Under the pieces are notes generated by a model that worked only from the letters and a program-made list of their open reading frames with translations, searched no databases and was not told where the DNA came from. The position numbers and the translations under genes were made by a program. Of a stretch of DNA of 64,000 bases, positions 18,185 through 27,788 are shown in pieces. Every line of letters starts with the position of its first letter. Position 1 is the first letter of the stretch. Source of the DNA: Pseudomonas sp. 21 (GTDB lineage Bacteria; Pseudomonadota; Gammaproteobacteria; Pseudomonadales; Pseudomonadaceae); assembly GCF_000955805.1 (NCBI RefSeq), contig NZ_JYOA01000017.1, positions 20,860-84,859 on the forward strand, written 5' to 3'.

Positions 18185-19339
18185 TCAGACTGCGCGCTTG
18201 CGGGTCATCCAGGGCGCGCAGGCGACCACGATCAGCAGCAACCCGGCGCTGCCTGCCAGCGCCAGGCTCAGGCTCGCCAAGTGGGCAACGCCGCCGATCA
18301 GCGCCGGCCCCAGCAGAATCCCCAGATAGCCAATGCCGGTCATAGCGGCGATCGCCATGCCCACCGACATGCGCCGCTGGCGGCCGGCCAGGGTGCAGAA
18401 CACCGGCACCATGTTGGAAATCCCCGCCCCCACCAGCACGAAGCCCAACAGGGCGAAGTACCAGTGTGGCAACAATACCGCGAGGGCCATTCCGGTGATG
18501 GCCAGCAGGCTGCCGGCGACCAGCACGGCGCGTTCCCCCAGGCGATTGACAATGCGATCCCCGCACAGCCGCCCCGCCGCCATGGTCAGCGAGAAAAAGG
18601 CGTAGCCCAGGCCGGCCTGGGCCTTGTCGACGTCCCTGGCGGTGGCGAGGAACACCGCGCTCCAGTCCAGCAGCGCGCCCTCCACCAGGAAGGCGATGAA
18701 GCACAGCCCACCGAGCAGCAGGACCTCTGCGGAAGGCCGGATGAACGGCGAACTCGCGCCGCCCTCGCCGTAGGGCAGCAACGCATTGCCATAGATCACC
18801 AGTACCAGCGCGCCGGCCACCAGCAGCCCGCAAACAGCCTGCAGCGGCGAGGCGCCCAGCCACAGCAGCGCGCTGAGGCTGGCGGCGCTGAGAATGCAGC
18901 CCAGGCTGAACAGCCCGTGGAAGCCGGACATCATCGAACGCCCGCAGGCTCGTTCGACTATCACGCCCTGGATGTTCATGGTGACGTCGGCGGTACCGAC
19001 CGCAGCGCCGAACAGCAGCAGGAACGCCACCAGCGCCGGGAAGGACGAGGCCGAGGCGAGAAACGCCAGGCTCAGCGCCACCGCGCTGGCGGCCAGGAAG
19101 ATCGTGCGCCGGCAGCCGATTCGCGACACCACCCAACCGGCCAGCGGCATCATCACCATCGAGCCGCAGCCCAGGCAGAGCAGCAGCAGGCCGAGCTGGG
19201 CATCCTCGATACCGGCGCGCTCGCGGGCATAGGGCACCAGCGGCGCCCAGGCCCCCATGGCGGCACCGGAAAGCAGGAAGGTCAGGCGGCAGGCCGCGAG
19301 GTTGCGGGCGGAGATGGTGGAGGAATCGACGCTGGACAT
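18185..19339 (-). CDS. MFS transporter (YbjJ-like, second in the cluster)
   Basis: 384-residue major facilitator protein, about 12 membrane segments. The N-terminal half has MGAWAPLVPYARERAGIEDAQLGLLLLCLGCGSM and GWVVSRIGCRRTIF (helix 2-3 loop motif), the middle SMMSGFHGLFSLGCILSA. It resembles the inner-membrane YbjJ/FucP-like group, as does the MFS at 13 kb, but the two are clearly different proteins. A regulatory element with TTGACGCA and CTCAATTTC lies about 90-110 bp upstream. Substrate unknown. Confidence 0.88.
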   Translation of the reverse strand: MSSVDSSTISARNLAACRLTFLLSGAAMGAWAPLVPYARERAGIEDAQLGLLLLCLGCGSMVMMPLAGWVVSRIGCRRTIFLAASAVALSLAFLASASSFPALVAFLLLFGAAVGTADVTMNIQGVIVERACGRSMMSGFHGLFSLGCILSAASLSALLWLGASPLQAVCGLLVAGALVLVIYGNALLPYGEGGASSPFIRPSAEVLLLGGLCFIAFLVEGALLDWSAVFLATARDVDKAQAGLGYAFFSLTMAAGRLCGDRIVNRLGERAVLVAGSLLAITGMALAVLLPHWYFALLGFVLVGAGISNMVPVFCTLAGRQRRMSVGMAIAAMTGIGYLGILLGPALIGGVAHLASLSLALAGSAGLLLIVVACAPWMTRKRAV

Positions 19340-19425
19340 GGAGAACTCTGGCAGGCGGTGCGAAGGGCCGTCAGAACGACCTGGAGCGAAGTGAGCGGCA
19401 GCTGGCCGCGAGCTCCCGCCAAGTT

Positions 19426-19453
19426 AATTGACGCAGGCCCTGCGCTCAATTTC
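19426..19453. promoter_or_regulatory. Regulatory element B upstream of the second MFS gene
   Basis: AATTGACGCAGG and CCTGCGCTCAATT form a near-perfect inverted repeat with one extra base in one arm. The half-sites are the same as in elements A, C and D but in the compact, opposed arrangement. Confidence 0.5.
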
Positions 19454-19521
19454 GCAACGCCTGCTCCACCGACGCAGACAGACGCACAGGGCCGGCGCCT
19501 GGCAGCGCCGGCCCTGCCGAC

Positions 19522-20943
19522 TCAGGCAGGCGACCTCAGTTCAGCCGCGCTCCCGGCCTGGCTGCGGTCGCGATACTGCAACCAGCAGCCGACTACGATC
19601 AGCCCTCCGGTGAGGATCGAGGAAACCAGCAGCTCCATCTGGTGCCCCGGCACCACTGCCATTAGCCCGAGGAAGGCGACGATCAGAGCAATGGTCAGGT
19701 ACGACAGCGCCGGAAACAGCGGGAACTTCACCCGCAGCTGCTCGCCTCGGGTAATGGCGCGCTTGCGCAGCACCACCTGGCTGACGGCGATCACCAGGTA
19801 CATCACCAGGGCGATGGTGCCGATAGTGGCGATCAGCGGCACCAGCACGCTCTGTGGCAAGGTGTAGTTGGCCACCAGCAGCACCAGAGCCCCGGCGCTG
19901 GCGAACAGCACCGAAACCCGCGGCACGCCCTGCTGCGTGGTGTGCGCCCAGGAGCGTGGCGCATCGCGGCGGGTAGCCAGCGAGTAACCCATGCGCGAGG
20001 CGGTGAAGATCGCCGAGTTCAGCGTGCTGGCCACGCCGACCAGGATGACCGCTTGCACGATAGTGGCGGCGCCCGGCACGTTCATCGCTTCCAGCGCGGA
20101 CTGGAAGGAGCCGTTGGCCAACGCCGGGGAGTTCCAGGCGACCAGGCTGACGATCACGAAAATCGAGCCGAAGTAGAAAATCAGCATCCGCCAGACCACC
20201 GAACGGATCGCCTTGTGGATGTTGCGCCGCGGGTCCTCCGACTCGGCGGCAGCGATGGTCACGATCTCCATCCCGGTGAAGCTGAACAGCGCTAGCACCA
20301 GCGCCGAAGCCATGCCCGGCAGCCCGGTCGGGGCGAACCCGCCATCGGCCCACAGGTGTTCCAGGCCTCTCGCGGAACTGCCTGGCAGCAGCCCGGCGAT
20401 GGCGCTCAAACCGAGGACGATGAACGCCAGGATAGTGACCACCTTGATCAGCGAGAACCAGTATTCGAGCGTGCCGAAGTTCTTCACGCTGAGGATGTTG
20501 GTGAAGGTCAGTGCGACGATCAGCGCTACGCCGATCAGCATCGACGGCAGGCCGAGCCAGCCACCGAGAATGTCCGCCGCGACTATGGCCTCCAGCGGGA
20601 TCACCAGCACGTAGAACCACCAGTAGAGCCAGCCGATGGAGAAGCCAGCCCAGCGTCCGAGGGCGTTCTGCGCATAGGTGGAGAAGGACCCCGAGTCGGG
20701 ATTGGCGGTCGCCAGTTCACCGAGCATCCCCATGACCAGCACCACCAGCACCGCCGCGACGCCGAACGACACCAGCACGGCGGGGCCGGCGGCCATGATG
20801 GCGCTGGCGGAACCGACGAAGAACCCCGCGCCAATCACGCCGCCGATGGAAATCATGGTGATCTGCCGGCTGCTGAGCCCTTTCGACAGGCTATTCCTGG
20901 GGATGGCTCCGCCGGCTCCGGCATTCTTGTTGTTATCGTGCAT
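19522..20943 (-). CDS. APC-family amino-acid permease (GabP/AnsP-like)
   Basis: 473 residues with about 12 membrane segments. The AAT-family signature ITMISIGGVIGAGFFVGSASAI lies near the N-terminus, followed by TANPDSGSFSTYAQNALGRWAGFSIGWLYWW and FSFTGMEIVTIAAAESEDPRRNIHKAIRSV. These are the hallmarks of proton-driven amino-acid or GABA permeases. The start MHDNNKNAG is preferred; the frame runs 37 codons further without support. It has its own upstream element of the XRE-linked type, so it may be induced with the HisD-like enzyme. An amino acid, amine or amino-sugar is the likely substrate. Confidence 0.9.
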   Translation of the reverse strand: MHDNNKNAGAGGAIPRNSLSKGLSSRQITMISIGGVIGAGFFVGSASAIMAAGPAVLVSFGVAAVLVVLVMGMLGELATANPDSGSFSTYAQNALGRWAGFSIGWLYWWFYVLVIPLEAIVAADILGGWLGLPSMLIGVALIVALTFTNILSVKNFGTLEYWFSLIKVVTILAFIVLGLSAIAGLLPGSSARGLEHLWADGGFAPTGLPGMASALVLALFSFTGMEIVTIAAAESEDPRRNIHKAIRSVVWRMLIFYFGSIFVIVSLVAWNSPALANGSFQSALEAMNVPGAATIVQAVILVGVASTLNSAIFTASRMGYSLATRRDAPRSWAHTTQQGVPRVSVLFASAGALVLLVANYTLPQSVLVPLIATIGTIALVMYLVIAVSQVVLRKRAITRGEQLRVKFPLFPALSYLTIALIVAFLGLMAVVPGHQMELLVSSILTGGLIVVGCWLQYRDRSQAGSAAELRSPA

Positions 20944-21081
20944 GAGCTGAAACTCCAGAGTTGAGTCCACCTCACCCCCTCGCCCGCCGACACCTGCCGG
21001 TGCCCGCAGCACACGGTAAGAGTGAGCTGTGCGCCGGACCGCTGTCCGACGCACCCACGATAAGAACGCGCCCTGGCCGCG

Positions 21082-21113
21082 CTCAATTTCTCACTACAGA
21101 TCCAATTGACGCA
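21082..21113. promoter_or_regulatory. Regulatory element C upstream of the APC permease
   Basis: CTCAATTTCTCA, 12-base spacer, TTGACGCA: the same blocks and spacing as element A. It lies about 140 bp upstream of the permease start. The rest of the 365-base interval up to the efflux gene shows no gene I can support. Confidence 0.55.
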
Positions 21114-21308
21114 TTCTTGCGCAGCGCCTGCGTCAGCCAGCCTATTGCACCCCAGCGGACGCGGGAGTCCCCTGCGAAACCCTGCCATCAGCAACGCTGT
21201 GGGAATTGGCGGGCGAGAGGCAGCTATCGGCCAATAGCGGACTGTCGGCATCGCTATCACTAGTTACTGAAGATCAGCACAAAGCAACTACCTGATACAG
21301 CATTGCAA

Positions 21309-22763
21309 TCACTTGGCCGCAAGCGCCTCGGGCGCTTTCCAGCCACCGCCCAACGCTTTGAATGCCGCGACGCCAGCGAGGGCCGACTCGGTTTGCGCCT
21401 GGGCTCGGGCATCTGTAGCACGCAGCAGATTTTCATCGGCCTGCAACACTTCGATCAGGCTGACGACACCCTGCTGGTAAGCCTCGAACGATGCCTGCCG
21501 CGCGCGGCTGAGCGAGTCCACGCCCTGCTCCAGCACACGGGCCTGCTGCTCACGCTTGACCAGTGCCGAGAAGGCATTTTCCACGTCCTCGGTAGCGCGC
21601 AGCGCGGCGAGGCGGTAGGCCGCCAGTTGCTCGGCTTCCTGCCCTTTGGCCAGGTCGATCTGGGCATCGATACGGCCGAAGTCGAACAGGCGCCAACGCA
21701 GCCCCAGCACACCACTCATCTGGCTGGCGCCGCTACTGAACAGGTTGCCATCGGACACCGACGTGGCACTGCCGATCAGCCCACTCAGCGAAAACTTCGG
21801 GTAGTACTCGGCAATGGCCGCACCAATGCGGGCGTTCGAAGCAGCCAGGCGGCGCTCAGCGACGATCAGGTCGGGCCGGCGACGCAGCAGGTCGCCAGGC
21901 GTACCGCTCGCAGCGATCTGCGGTGTCACCGGAATGGCCTCACTCCCGGCCAGCTCGGCGCGATGCGTGCCAGGTTGCGCACCGAGTAGCACGTCGAGAG
22001 CGTTCATCGCAGCATCCAAGCCGGCCTCCAGCACCGGCACCGAGGCGCTTACCTGAGCCAGTGCGCCGCGGGCCTGATGCACCTGCAATTCGGCAGCCAG
22101 CCCCTGGCCTTGCAGTAACTCGATGGTGGCCACCAGCTCCTGTTGCGTCTTCACCTGCTGACGCGCCACGGCTATACGGGTTTGCAGGCCGCGAATGCTG
22201 ATGTAGGTGTCGGCGGTCTGCGCTGCGATGGCGAGTCGCGTAGCAGTGGCTCCCGCTTGCGAGGCTTGGTATTGCGCAAGTGCCGCCTCGCGATCACGAC
22301 GCAGACCACCGAAGACATCCAGTTCCCAACTGGCGCCGAGGTTGGTTTCGTAGCTGTTGCCATAGCGGTCGAACCCTGGCGTGGAATCGAGTACCTGGCC
22401 CAACGGCGTCTCCACCGATTGGTAGGCGCGCGCTGCCTGGCCGTTGACGGAGCCGGACGGCAACAGTGCCGCATTGGCCGCACCCAGGCCGGCGTGGGCT
22501 TGGGCGATACGTGCGGTGGCTTGGGCCAGATCCAGGTTCTGCTGCAGGGCGAGCGTTACCAAGCGAGTCAGTTGTGGGTCGCCGAAGCCTGCCCACCAAT
22601 CGACCAAGTAGGCCGTAGAGCTCACAGGCCGTTGCTCGACCGTGTTCTGTCCCAGGAAGCGCTCGGACAGGGATATCTCCGGACGCTGGTAATCGGGGCC
22701 AACCGCGCAGCCTGCCACCAGGCCGGTGCTGATCAGTACAACGAGGAGTCGCTTCGACGGCAT
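21309..22763 (-). CDS. RND efflux outer-membrane lipoprotein, NodT/OprM family
   Basis: 484 residues. A lipoprotein signal peptide ends in LVAGC, followed by AVGPDYQRPEISL, the conserved start of the mature OprM/NodT proteins. Two repeated OEP domains are visible, with LTRLVTLALQQNLDLAQATARIAQAHAGL in the first and NARIGAAIAEYYPKFSLSGLIG with GDLLRRRPDLIVAERRL in the second. The ATG at 22763 places the lipobox 20 residues in. It is divergent from the tetR gene and separated from the adaptor and pump genes by it. It should form the outer-membrane channel of this tripartite pump. Confidence 0.92.
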   Translation of the reverse strand: MPSKRLLVVLISTGLVAGCAVGPDYQRPEISLSERFLGQNTVEQRPVSSTAYLVDWWAGFGDPQLTRLVTLALQQNLDLAQATARIAQAHAGLGAANAALLPSGSVNGQAARAYQSVETPLGQVLDSTPGFDRYGNSYETNLGASWELDVFGGLRRDREAALAQYQASQAGATATRLAIAAQTADTYISIRGLQTRIAVARQQVKTQQELVATIELLQGQGLAAELQVHQARGALAQVSASVPVLEAGLDAAMNALDVLLGAQPGTHRAELAGSEAIPVTPQIAASGTPGDLLRRRPDLIVAERRLAASNARIGAAIAEYYPKFSLSGLIGSATSVSDGNLFSSGASQMSGVLGLRWRLFDFGRIDAQIDLAKGQEAEQLAAYRLAALRATEDVENAFSALVKREQQARVLEQGVDSLSRARQASFEAYQQGVVSLIEVLQADENLLRATDARAQAQTESALAGVAAFKALGGGWKAPEALAAK

Positions 22764-22803
22764 GGGATGTTCTTCCAGGGCAAGGGAGGAGACTGCAGAA
22801 ACT

Positions 22804-22827
22804 GTGACCATAATACATTTTGGTCAC
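22804..22827. promoter_or_regulatory. TetR operator 1 between outer-membrane channel and tetR genes
   Basis: Inverted arms GTGACCA and TGGTCAC spanning 24 bp, in the divergent promoter region. A second copy with the same span lies upstream of the adaptor gene. Likely the binding site of the adjacent TetR regulator. Confidence 0.7.
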
Positions 22828-22866
22828 TAATTGTCTATCACCCTGCCGCTCTGTAGGCTATCCCCC

Positions 22867-23484
22867 ATGAACAAGACCCCCTCCCCCAAAGTTGCAGCAC
22901 GTGGTCCGGTGGATCACGAGGTGCGTGATCAGATCGTGGCAGCGGCGACCGAGCACTTCCGCCTGTATGGCTACGAGAAGACCACGGTTTCCGACTTGGC
23001 CAAGGCCATCGGTTTTTCCAAGGCCTATATCTACAAGTTCTTCGAGTCCAAGCAGGCCATCGGCGAGATGATCTGCGCGAACTGCCTGCAGCAGATACAG
23101 ACCGAGGTGAATGCTGCCATCGATGAGGTGGACAGCCCGCCGGAGAAGCTGCGGCGCATGCTCAAGGCATTGGTGGAAGCTTGCCTGCGGCTGTTCTTCC
23201 AGGATCGCAAACTCTACGAAATCGCCGCCTCCGCCGCCTCCGGGCGCTGGCCGGCAACCCTGCTCTACGAAGGCTTCATCGAGCAGACCCTTCGCGAGAT
23301 CCTGCAGCAGGGCCGGCAGAGCGGCGACTTCGAGCGCAAGACGCCACTGGACGAAACCACCCGCGCGATCCACCTGATCATGCGCCCCTATTTCAACCCG
23401 CTGCTGCTCCAGTACGGGCTCGAAACCACCGATGAAGCGCCGGCCCTGCTGTCCAGCCTGGTGTTGCGCAGTCTGTCACCCTGA
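22867..23484 (+). CDS. TetR-family repressor of the RND efflux system
   Basis: 205 residues. N-terminal TetR helix-turn-helix: RDQIVAAATEHFRLYGYEKTTVSDLAKAIGFSKAYIYKFFESKQAIGEMI (about residues 20-68), followed by an all-helical ligand domain with CANCLQQIQTEVNAAIDE and VEACLRLFFQDRKLYEIAASAA. The ATG at 22867 is chosen; the frame is open 12 codons upstream but would overlap the operator region. It lies between the divergent channel gene and the adaptor-pump genes, each fronted by the same 24-bp inverted repeat, so it probably represses both sides. Confidence 0.9.
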   Translation: MNKTPSPKVAARGPVDHEVRDQIVAAATEHFRLYGYEKTTVSDLAKAIGFSKAYIYKFFESKQAIGEMICANCLQQIQTEVNAAIDEVDSPPEKLRRMLKALVEACLRLFFQDRKLYEIAASAASGRWPATLLYEGFIEQTLREILQQGRQSGDFERKTPLDETTRAIHLIMRPYFNPLLLQYGLETTDEAPALLSSLVLRSLSP

Positions 23485-23487
23485 TTA

Positions 23488-23511
23488 GTGACTATTGACT
23501 AAATTGGTCAC
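23488..23511. promoter_or_regulatory. TetR operator 2 upstream of the efflux adaptor gene
   Basis: GTGACTA and TTGGTCAC arms over 24 bp, the same span and nearly the same arms as operator 1. It begins three bases after the tetR stop codon and lies 45 bp before the adaptor gene. Confidence 0.65.
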
Positions 23512-23555
23512 GCGAATCAAAGTGAGGCTCCCTACGACTTCGCAACGGGTTCCTC

Positions 23556-24671
23556 ATGCGCCGGCGCAACCTCCTTCTGTCCACTCTGGTCGGCGTGATG
23601 CCGTTCGTGCTGGTCGCCTGCAGCGACCAGACGCCCCCCGATCCCCGCACTGACGCGCCACTGGTCCGCGTCACCACCATCCAGTCGGCAACCGCTACAT
23701 CGCGCGCCTTCACCGGCATCGTCGCGGCCAGGGTGCAGAGCGATCTGGGTTTCCGCGTGTCCGGCAAGGTGTTGCAACGCCTGGTCGATACCGGCCAGAC
23801 CGTCAAGCGTGGCCAGGTTCTGCTGCGTCTCGATCCAGTCGATCTGCAACTCGCTGCCCATGCGCAGCGCGAGGCGGTGGCCGCAGCGCGGGCACGGGCT
23901 CAGCAGGCCAGCGATGACGAGGCTCGTTACCGTGCGCTACGCGGGACTGGTGCCGTTTCCGCGTCCGCTTACGACCAGTACAAGGCAGCGGCGGATGCGG
24001 CTCGCGCGCAACTGAGTGCAGCCGAGGCCCAAGCCAAGGTTGCCGGTAACGCCACCCTCTACGCCGAACTGCTCGCCGATGCCGACGGCATCGTCATGGA
24101 AACCCTGGCCGAGCCAGGCCAGGTAGTCAGCGCCGGCCAGGCCGTGGTACGGCTTGCACATGCCGGTCCACGCGAAGCGCTGGTGCAACTGCCGGAAACC
24201 TTGCGCCCGGCAGTCGGCTCCAGTGCTGAGGCCAGGCTCTTCGGTAGGCAAGACATCAGCGTCGCCACCCGGCTGCGCCAGTTGTCGGATGTCGCCGACC
24301 GCCAGACCCGCACCTTCGAGGCGCGCTACGTGCTCGAAGGCGAGCTGGCCAACGCGCCGCTGGGCACCACCATCACCGTGCAAATCAGCGAGTCGCAAAC
24401 CGTTTCACCAAGTGCAGTGCAGGTGCCCATCGCCGCGCTGTACGACGCCGGCAACGGGCCTGGCATCTGGATGATTCGCGGAGAGCCGACGCAGGTTGCA
24501 TGGACGCCCGTCAGCGTTCAGTCGCTGGACGATGAGAGCGCCCGCATCAGCGGCGCGATCAAGCTAGGCGACCAGATCGTCGCCCTGGGCGCGCACCTGC
24601 TGCGCGACGGCCAAGCCGTTCGCCTGGCCGAGCCGGCCACCGTGGCGGCAACCGAGGAAGGCCAGCCATGA
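23556..24671 (+). CDS. RND efflux periplasmic adaptor (membrane fusion protein)
   Basis: 371 residues. A lipoprotein-type signal (LVGVMPFVLVAC, then SDQTPPDP) should anchor it in the inner membrane. The biotinyl-lipoyl half-motif is SDLGFRVSGKVLQRLVDTGQTVKRGQVLLRLDP, the hairpin is the AQREAVAAARARAQQASDDEARYRALRGTGAVS region, and the second lipoyl half is DGIVMETLAEPGQVVSAGQAVVRLA. It overlaps the pump gene by four bases (ATGA). It links the RND pump to the OprM-like channel encoded across the tetR gene. Confidence 0.92.
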   Translation: MRRRNLLLSTLVGVMPFVLVACSDQTPPDPRTDAPLVRVTTIQSATATSRAFTGIVAARVQSDLGFRVSGKVLQRLVDTGQTVKRGQVLLRLDPVDLQLAAHAQREAVAAARARAQQASDDEARYRALRGTGAVSASAYDQYKAAADAARAQLSAAEAQAKVAGNATLYAELLADADGIVMETLAEPGQVVSAGQAVVRLAHAGPREALVQLPETLRPAVGSSAEARLFGRQDISVATRLRQLSDVADRQTRTFEARYVLEGELANAPLGTTITVQISESQTVSPSAVQVPIAALYDAGNGPGIWMIRGEPTQVAWTPVSVQSLDDESARISGAIKLGDQIVALGAHLLRDGQAVRLAEPATVAATEEGQP

Positions 24672-27600
24672 GCGAAGGTCGTTTCAACCTCTCCGCACTC
24701 GCCGTGCGCGAGCGCTCCGTCACCCTGTTCCTGGTCTGCCTGATCTCCCTGGCGGGGCTGGTCGCCTTCTTCAAGCTCGGGCGGGCCGAAGACCCGGCCT
24801 TCACCATCAAGGTCATGACCATCGTCACCGCCTGGCCGGGCGCCACCGCCCAGGAAATGCAGGATCAGGTCGCCGAGAAGATCGAGAAGCGTCTGCAGGA
24901 GCTGCGCTGGTACGACCGCAGCGAAACCTATACCCGCCCGGGCCTGGCCTTCACCACCCTGTCGCTGCTCGACACCACACCGCCCTCGGAGGTGCCCGAG
25001 GAGTTCTACCAGGCGCGCAAGAAGATCAGTGACGAGGCCAAGACGCTGCCGGCCGGGGTGATCGGCCCGCTGGTCAACGATGAGTATTCGGACGTCACCT
25101 TCGCCCTGTTCGCACTCAAAGCCAGGGGCGAGCCGCAGCGCCACCTAGTGCGCGACGCCGAGACCCTGCGTCAGCGCCTGCTGCATGTACCCGGCGTGAA
25201 AAAGGTCAACATCATCGGCGAGCAAGCCGAGCGTATCTTCGTCGAGTTCTCCCACGAGCGCCTGGCCACCCTGGGTATCGGCCCTCAGGACGTGTTCGCC
25301 GCGCTCAACGGGCAGAACGCCCTGACCCCGGCCGGCTCCGTGGAAACCCGCGGCCCCGACGTGTTCCTGCGTCTGGACGGTGCCTTCGATGAGTTGCAGA
25401 AGATCCGCGACACTCCAATCATCGCCCAAGGCCGCACCCTGAAGCTTTCCGATGTCGCCACGGTCAAGCGCGGCTACGAAGACCCGGCCACTTTCCTGAT
25501 TCGCAACGGCGGCGAACCGTCCCTGTTGCTCGGCATCATCATGCGTGAAGGCTGGAACGGGCTCGACCTGGGCAAGGCCTTGAACGACGAGGTGCAGCAG
25601 ATCAATGCCGAACTGCCGCTGGGCATGAGCCTGAGCAAGGTCACCGACCAGGCCGTCAACATCAGCGCGTCCGTCGACGAGTTCATGATCAAGTTCTTCG
25701 TCGCGCTGCTGGTGGTCATGCTGGTGTGCTTCGTCAGCATGGGCTGGCGCGTCGGCGTGGTGGTCGCGGTGGCGGTGCCGCTGACCCTGGCGATGGTCTT
25801 CGTGGTGATGGCCGCCAGCGGCAAGAACTTCGACCGCATCACCCTGGGCTCGCTGATCCTCGCTCTCGGCCTGCTGGTGGACGATGCGATCATCGCCATC
25901 GAGATGATGGTGGTGAAGATGGAGGAAGGCTACGACCGCGTGCGAGCCTCCGCCTACGCCTGGAGCCACACAGCGGCGCCGATGCTCTCCGGCACCCTGG
26001 TCACTGCCGTCGGCTTCATGCCTAACGGCTTCGCCCGCTCCACGGCCGGCGAATACACCAGCAACATGTTCTGGATCGTCGGCATCGCGCTGATCGCTTC
26101 CTGGTTAGTCGCGGTGATCTTCACGCCATACTTCGGCGTCAAGCTGCTGCCCGCGATCAAGAAGGTCGAGGGCGGTCACGACGCCATCTACGACACCCCA
26201 CGCTACAACCGATTTCGGCGGATTCTGGGCAGGGTGATCGCCCACAAATGGCTGGTCGCAGGCTCCGTGGTCGGGCTGTTCGTGACGGCCGTACTCGGCA
26301 TGGCGCTGGTCAAGAAACAGTTCTTTCCCATCTCCGACCGCCCCGAAGTGATGGTCGAAGTACAGATGCCTTATGGCACCTCGATCCTCCAGACCAGCGC
26401 TGCTGCGGAAAAAGTCGAAACCTGGCTGGCCCAACAGGCAGAGGCGAAGATCGTCACGGCCTACATCGGCCAGGGCGCACCGCGCTTCTTCATGGCCATG
26501 AGCCCGGAACTGCCGGATCCGTCGTTCGCCAAGATCGTCGTGCGTACCGACAACCCGGATGAGCGCGAGGCATTGAAGCATCGCCTGCGCAAGGCGATTG
26601 CCGAGGGGCTGGCCAGCGAGGCGCAGGTGCGTGTCAGTCAATTGGTGTTCGGACCCTACTCGCCGTATCCGGTGGCCTACCGGGTCACCGGCCCGGATCC
26701 ACAGCGTCTGCGCGAAATAGCCGCCGAGGTACAGCAGGTGATGGATGCCAGCCCGCTGATGCGCACGGTCAATACCGACTGGGGCACCCGTGTCCCCACG
26801 CTGCACTTCAATCTGCAGCAGGATCGCCTGCAGGCGGTGGGGTTGACCTCCAGTACCGTCGCGCAGCAGCTGCAGTTTTTGCTTAGCGGCGTGCCCGTCA
26901 CCGCCGTGCGCGAAGACATCCGCACGGTGCAGGTCATGGCCCGCGCTGCCGGCGATATCCGCTTCGACCCGGCGCGGGTGATGGACTTCACCCTGGCCGG
27001 TGCCAATGGCCAGCGCATTCCGCTGTCGCAGGTGGGTGAAGTGGAAGTGCGCATGGAAGAGCCGATCATGCGCTGGCGGGATCGTGTGCCGACTATCACC
27101 GTGCGTGGCGATATCGCCGAAGGCCTCCAACCGCCAGACGTGTCGGCCGCCATCAGCCAGCAGTTGCAACCTATCATCGACAGGCTGCCGAGCGGCTATC
27201 GCATCGAGCAAGCGGGCTCCATCGAAGAGTCGGGCAAAGCCAGCAAGGCCATGCTGCCGCTGTTCCCGATCATGCTGGCCGTCACGCTGGTCATCATCAT
27301 CCTGCAGGTGCGCTCGATCGCCGCGATGATCATGGTCTTTCTCACCAGCCCGCTGGGGCTGATCGGTGTGGTGCCGACGCTGATCCTATTCCAGCAGCCG
27401 TTCGGCATCAACGCGCTGGTCGGGCTGATCGCGCTGTCCGGCATCCTCATGCGCAACACGCTGATCCTGATCGGGCAGATCCGCCAGAACGAGGCGGCGG
27501 GGCTCGATCCGTTCCGCGCCGTGGTCGAAGCCACCGTGCAACGTGCTCGGCCGGTGATCCTCACCGCGCTGGCGGCGATCCTGGCGTTCATCCCACTGAC

Positions 27601-27757
27601 CCATTCGGTGTTCTGGGGCACGCTCGCCTACACCCTGATCGGCGGCACCTTCGCCGGCACCGTGCTGACCCTGGTGTTCCTGCCGGCCATGTACGCCATC
27701 TGGTTCGGCATCCGCCCTATCCCCCACGAACCACTCGCGCAGGCAAAACCTGCATGA
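24668..27757 (+). CDS. RND-family efflux pump (HAE1-type inner-membrane transporter)
   Basis: 1029 residues, normal for AcrB/TriC-type pumps. Two repeats of a membrane domain plus large periplasmic loop are visible. The first membrane bundle carries SLILALGLLVDDAIIAIEMM with the proton-relay Asp pair, the second GLIALSGILMRNTLILIGQI. The periplasmic porter sequence begins RAEDPAFTIKVMTIVTAWPGATAQEMQDQV, which resembles the TriC/VexF-like branch more than MexB. It is translationally coupled to the adaptor. Substrates cannot be predicted; the linked SDR and KAS II genes raise the possibility of a fatty-acid-like compound. Confidence 0.94.
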   Translation: MSEGRFNLSALAVRERSVTLFLVCLISLAGLVAFFKLGRAEDPAFTIKVMTIVTAWPGATAQEMQDQVAEKIEKRLQELRWYDRSETYTRPGLAFTTLSLLDTTPPSEVPEEFYQARKKISDEAKTLPAGVIGPLVNDEYSDVTFALFALKARGEPQRHLVRDAETLRQRLLHVPGVKKVNIIGEQAERIFVEFSHERLATLGIGPQDVFAALNGQNALTPAGSVETRGPDVFLRLDGAFDELQKIRDTPIIAQGRTLKLSDVATVKRGYEDPATFLIRNGGEPSLLLGIIMREGWNGLDLGKALNDEVQQINAELPLGMSLSKVTDQAVNISASVDEFMIKFFVALLVVMLVCFVSMGWRVGVVVAVAVPLTLAMVFVVMAASGKNFDRITLGSLILALGLLVDDAIIAIEMMVVKMEEGYDRVRASAYAWSHTAAPMLSGTLVTAVGFMPNGFARSTAGEYTSNMFWIVGIALIASWLVAVIFTPYFGVKLLPAIKKVEGGHDAIYDTPRYNRFRRILGRVIAHKWLVAGSVVGLFVTAVLGMALVKKQFFPISDRPEVMVEVQMPYGTSILQTSAAAEKVETWLAQQAEAKIVTAYIGQGAPRFFMAMSPELPDPSFAKIVVRTDNPDEREALKHRLRKAIAEGLASEAQVRVSQLVFGPYSPYPVAYRVTGPDPQRLREIAAEVQQVMDASPLMRTVNTDWGTRVPTLHFNLQQDRLQAVGLTSSTVAQQLQFLLSGVPVTAVREDIRTVQVMARAAGDIRFDPARVMDFTLAGANGQRIPLSQVGEVEVRMEEPIMRWRDRVPTITVRGDIAEGLQPPDVSAAISQQLQPIIDRLPSGYRIEQAGSIEESGKASKAMLPLFPIMLAVTLVIIILQVRSIAAMIMVFLTSPLGLIGVVPTLILFQQPFGINALVGLIALSGILMRNTLILIGQIRQNEAAGLDPFRAVVEATVQRARPVILTALAAILAFIPLTHSVFWGTLAYTLIGGTFAGTVLTLVFLPAMYAIWFGIRPIPHEPLAQAKPA

Positions 27758-27788
27758 ACCGCCCCTTACTTGAGCGAGAGTAACTGCC

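Noticed and set aside
18170..19867. 565-codon plus-strand frame across the MFS and APC genes
   Set aside because: It covers parts of two clear membrane-protein genes on the other strand and reads as low-complexity Gln/His/Ala sequence.
21264..21308. Possible tRNA or attachment site near the efflux locus
   Set aside because: No cloverleaf or TPsiC-type GTTCGA sequence could be folded here, nor in the other intergenic intervals I looked at.
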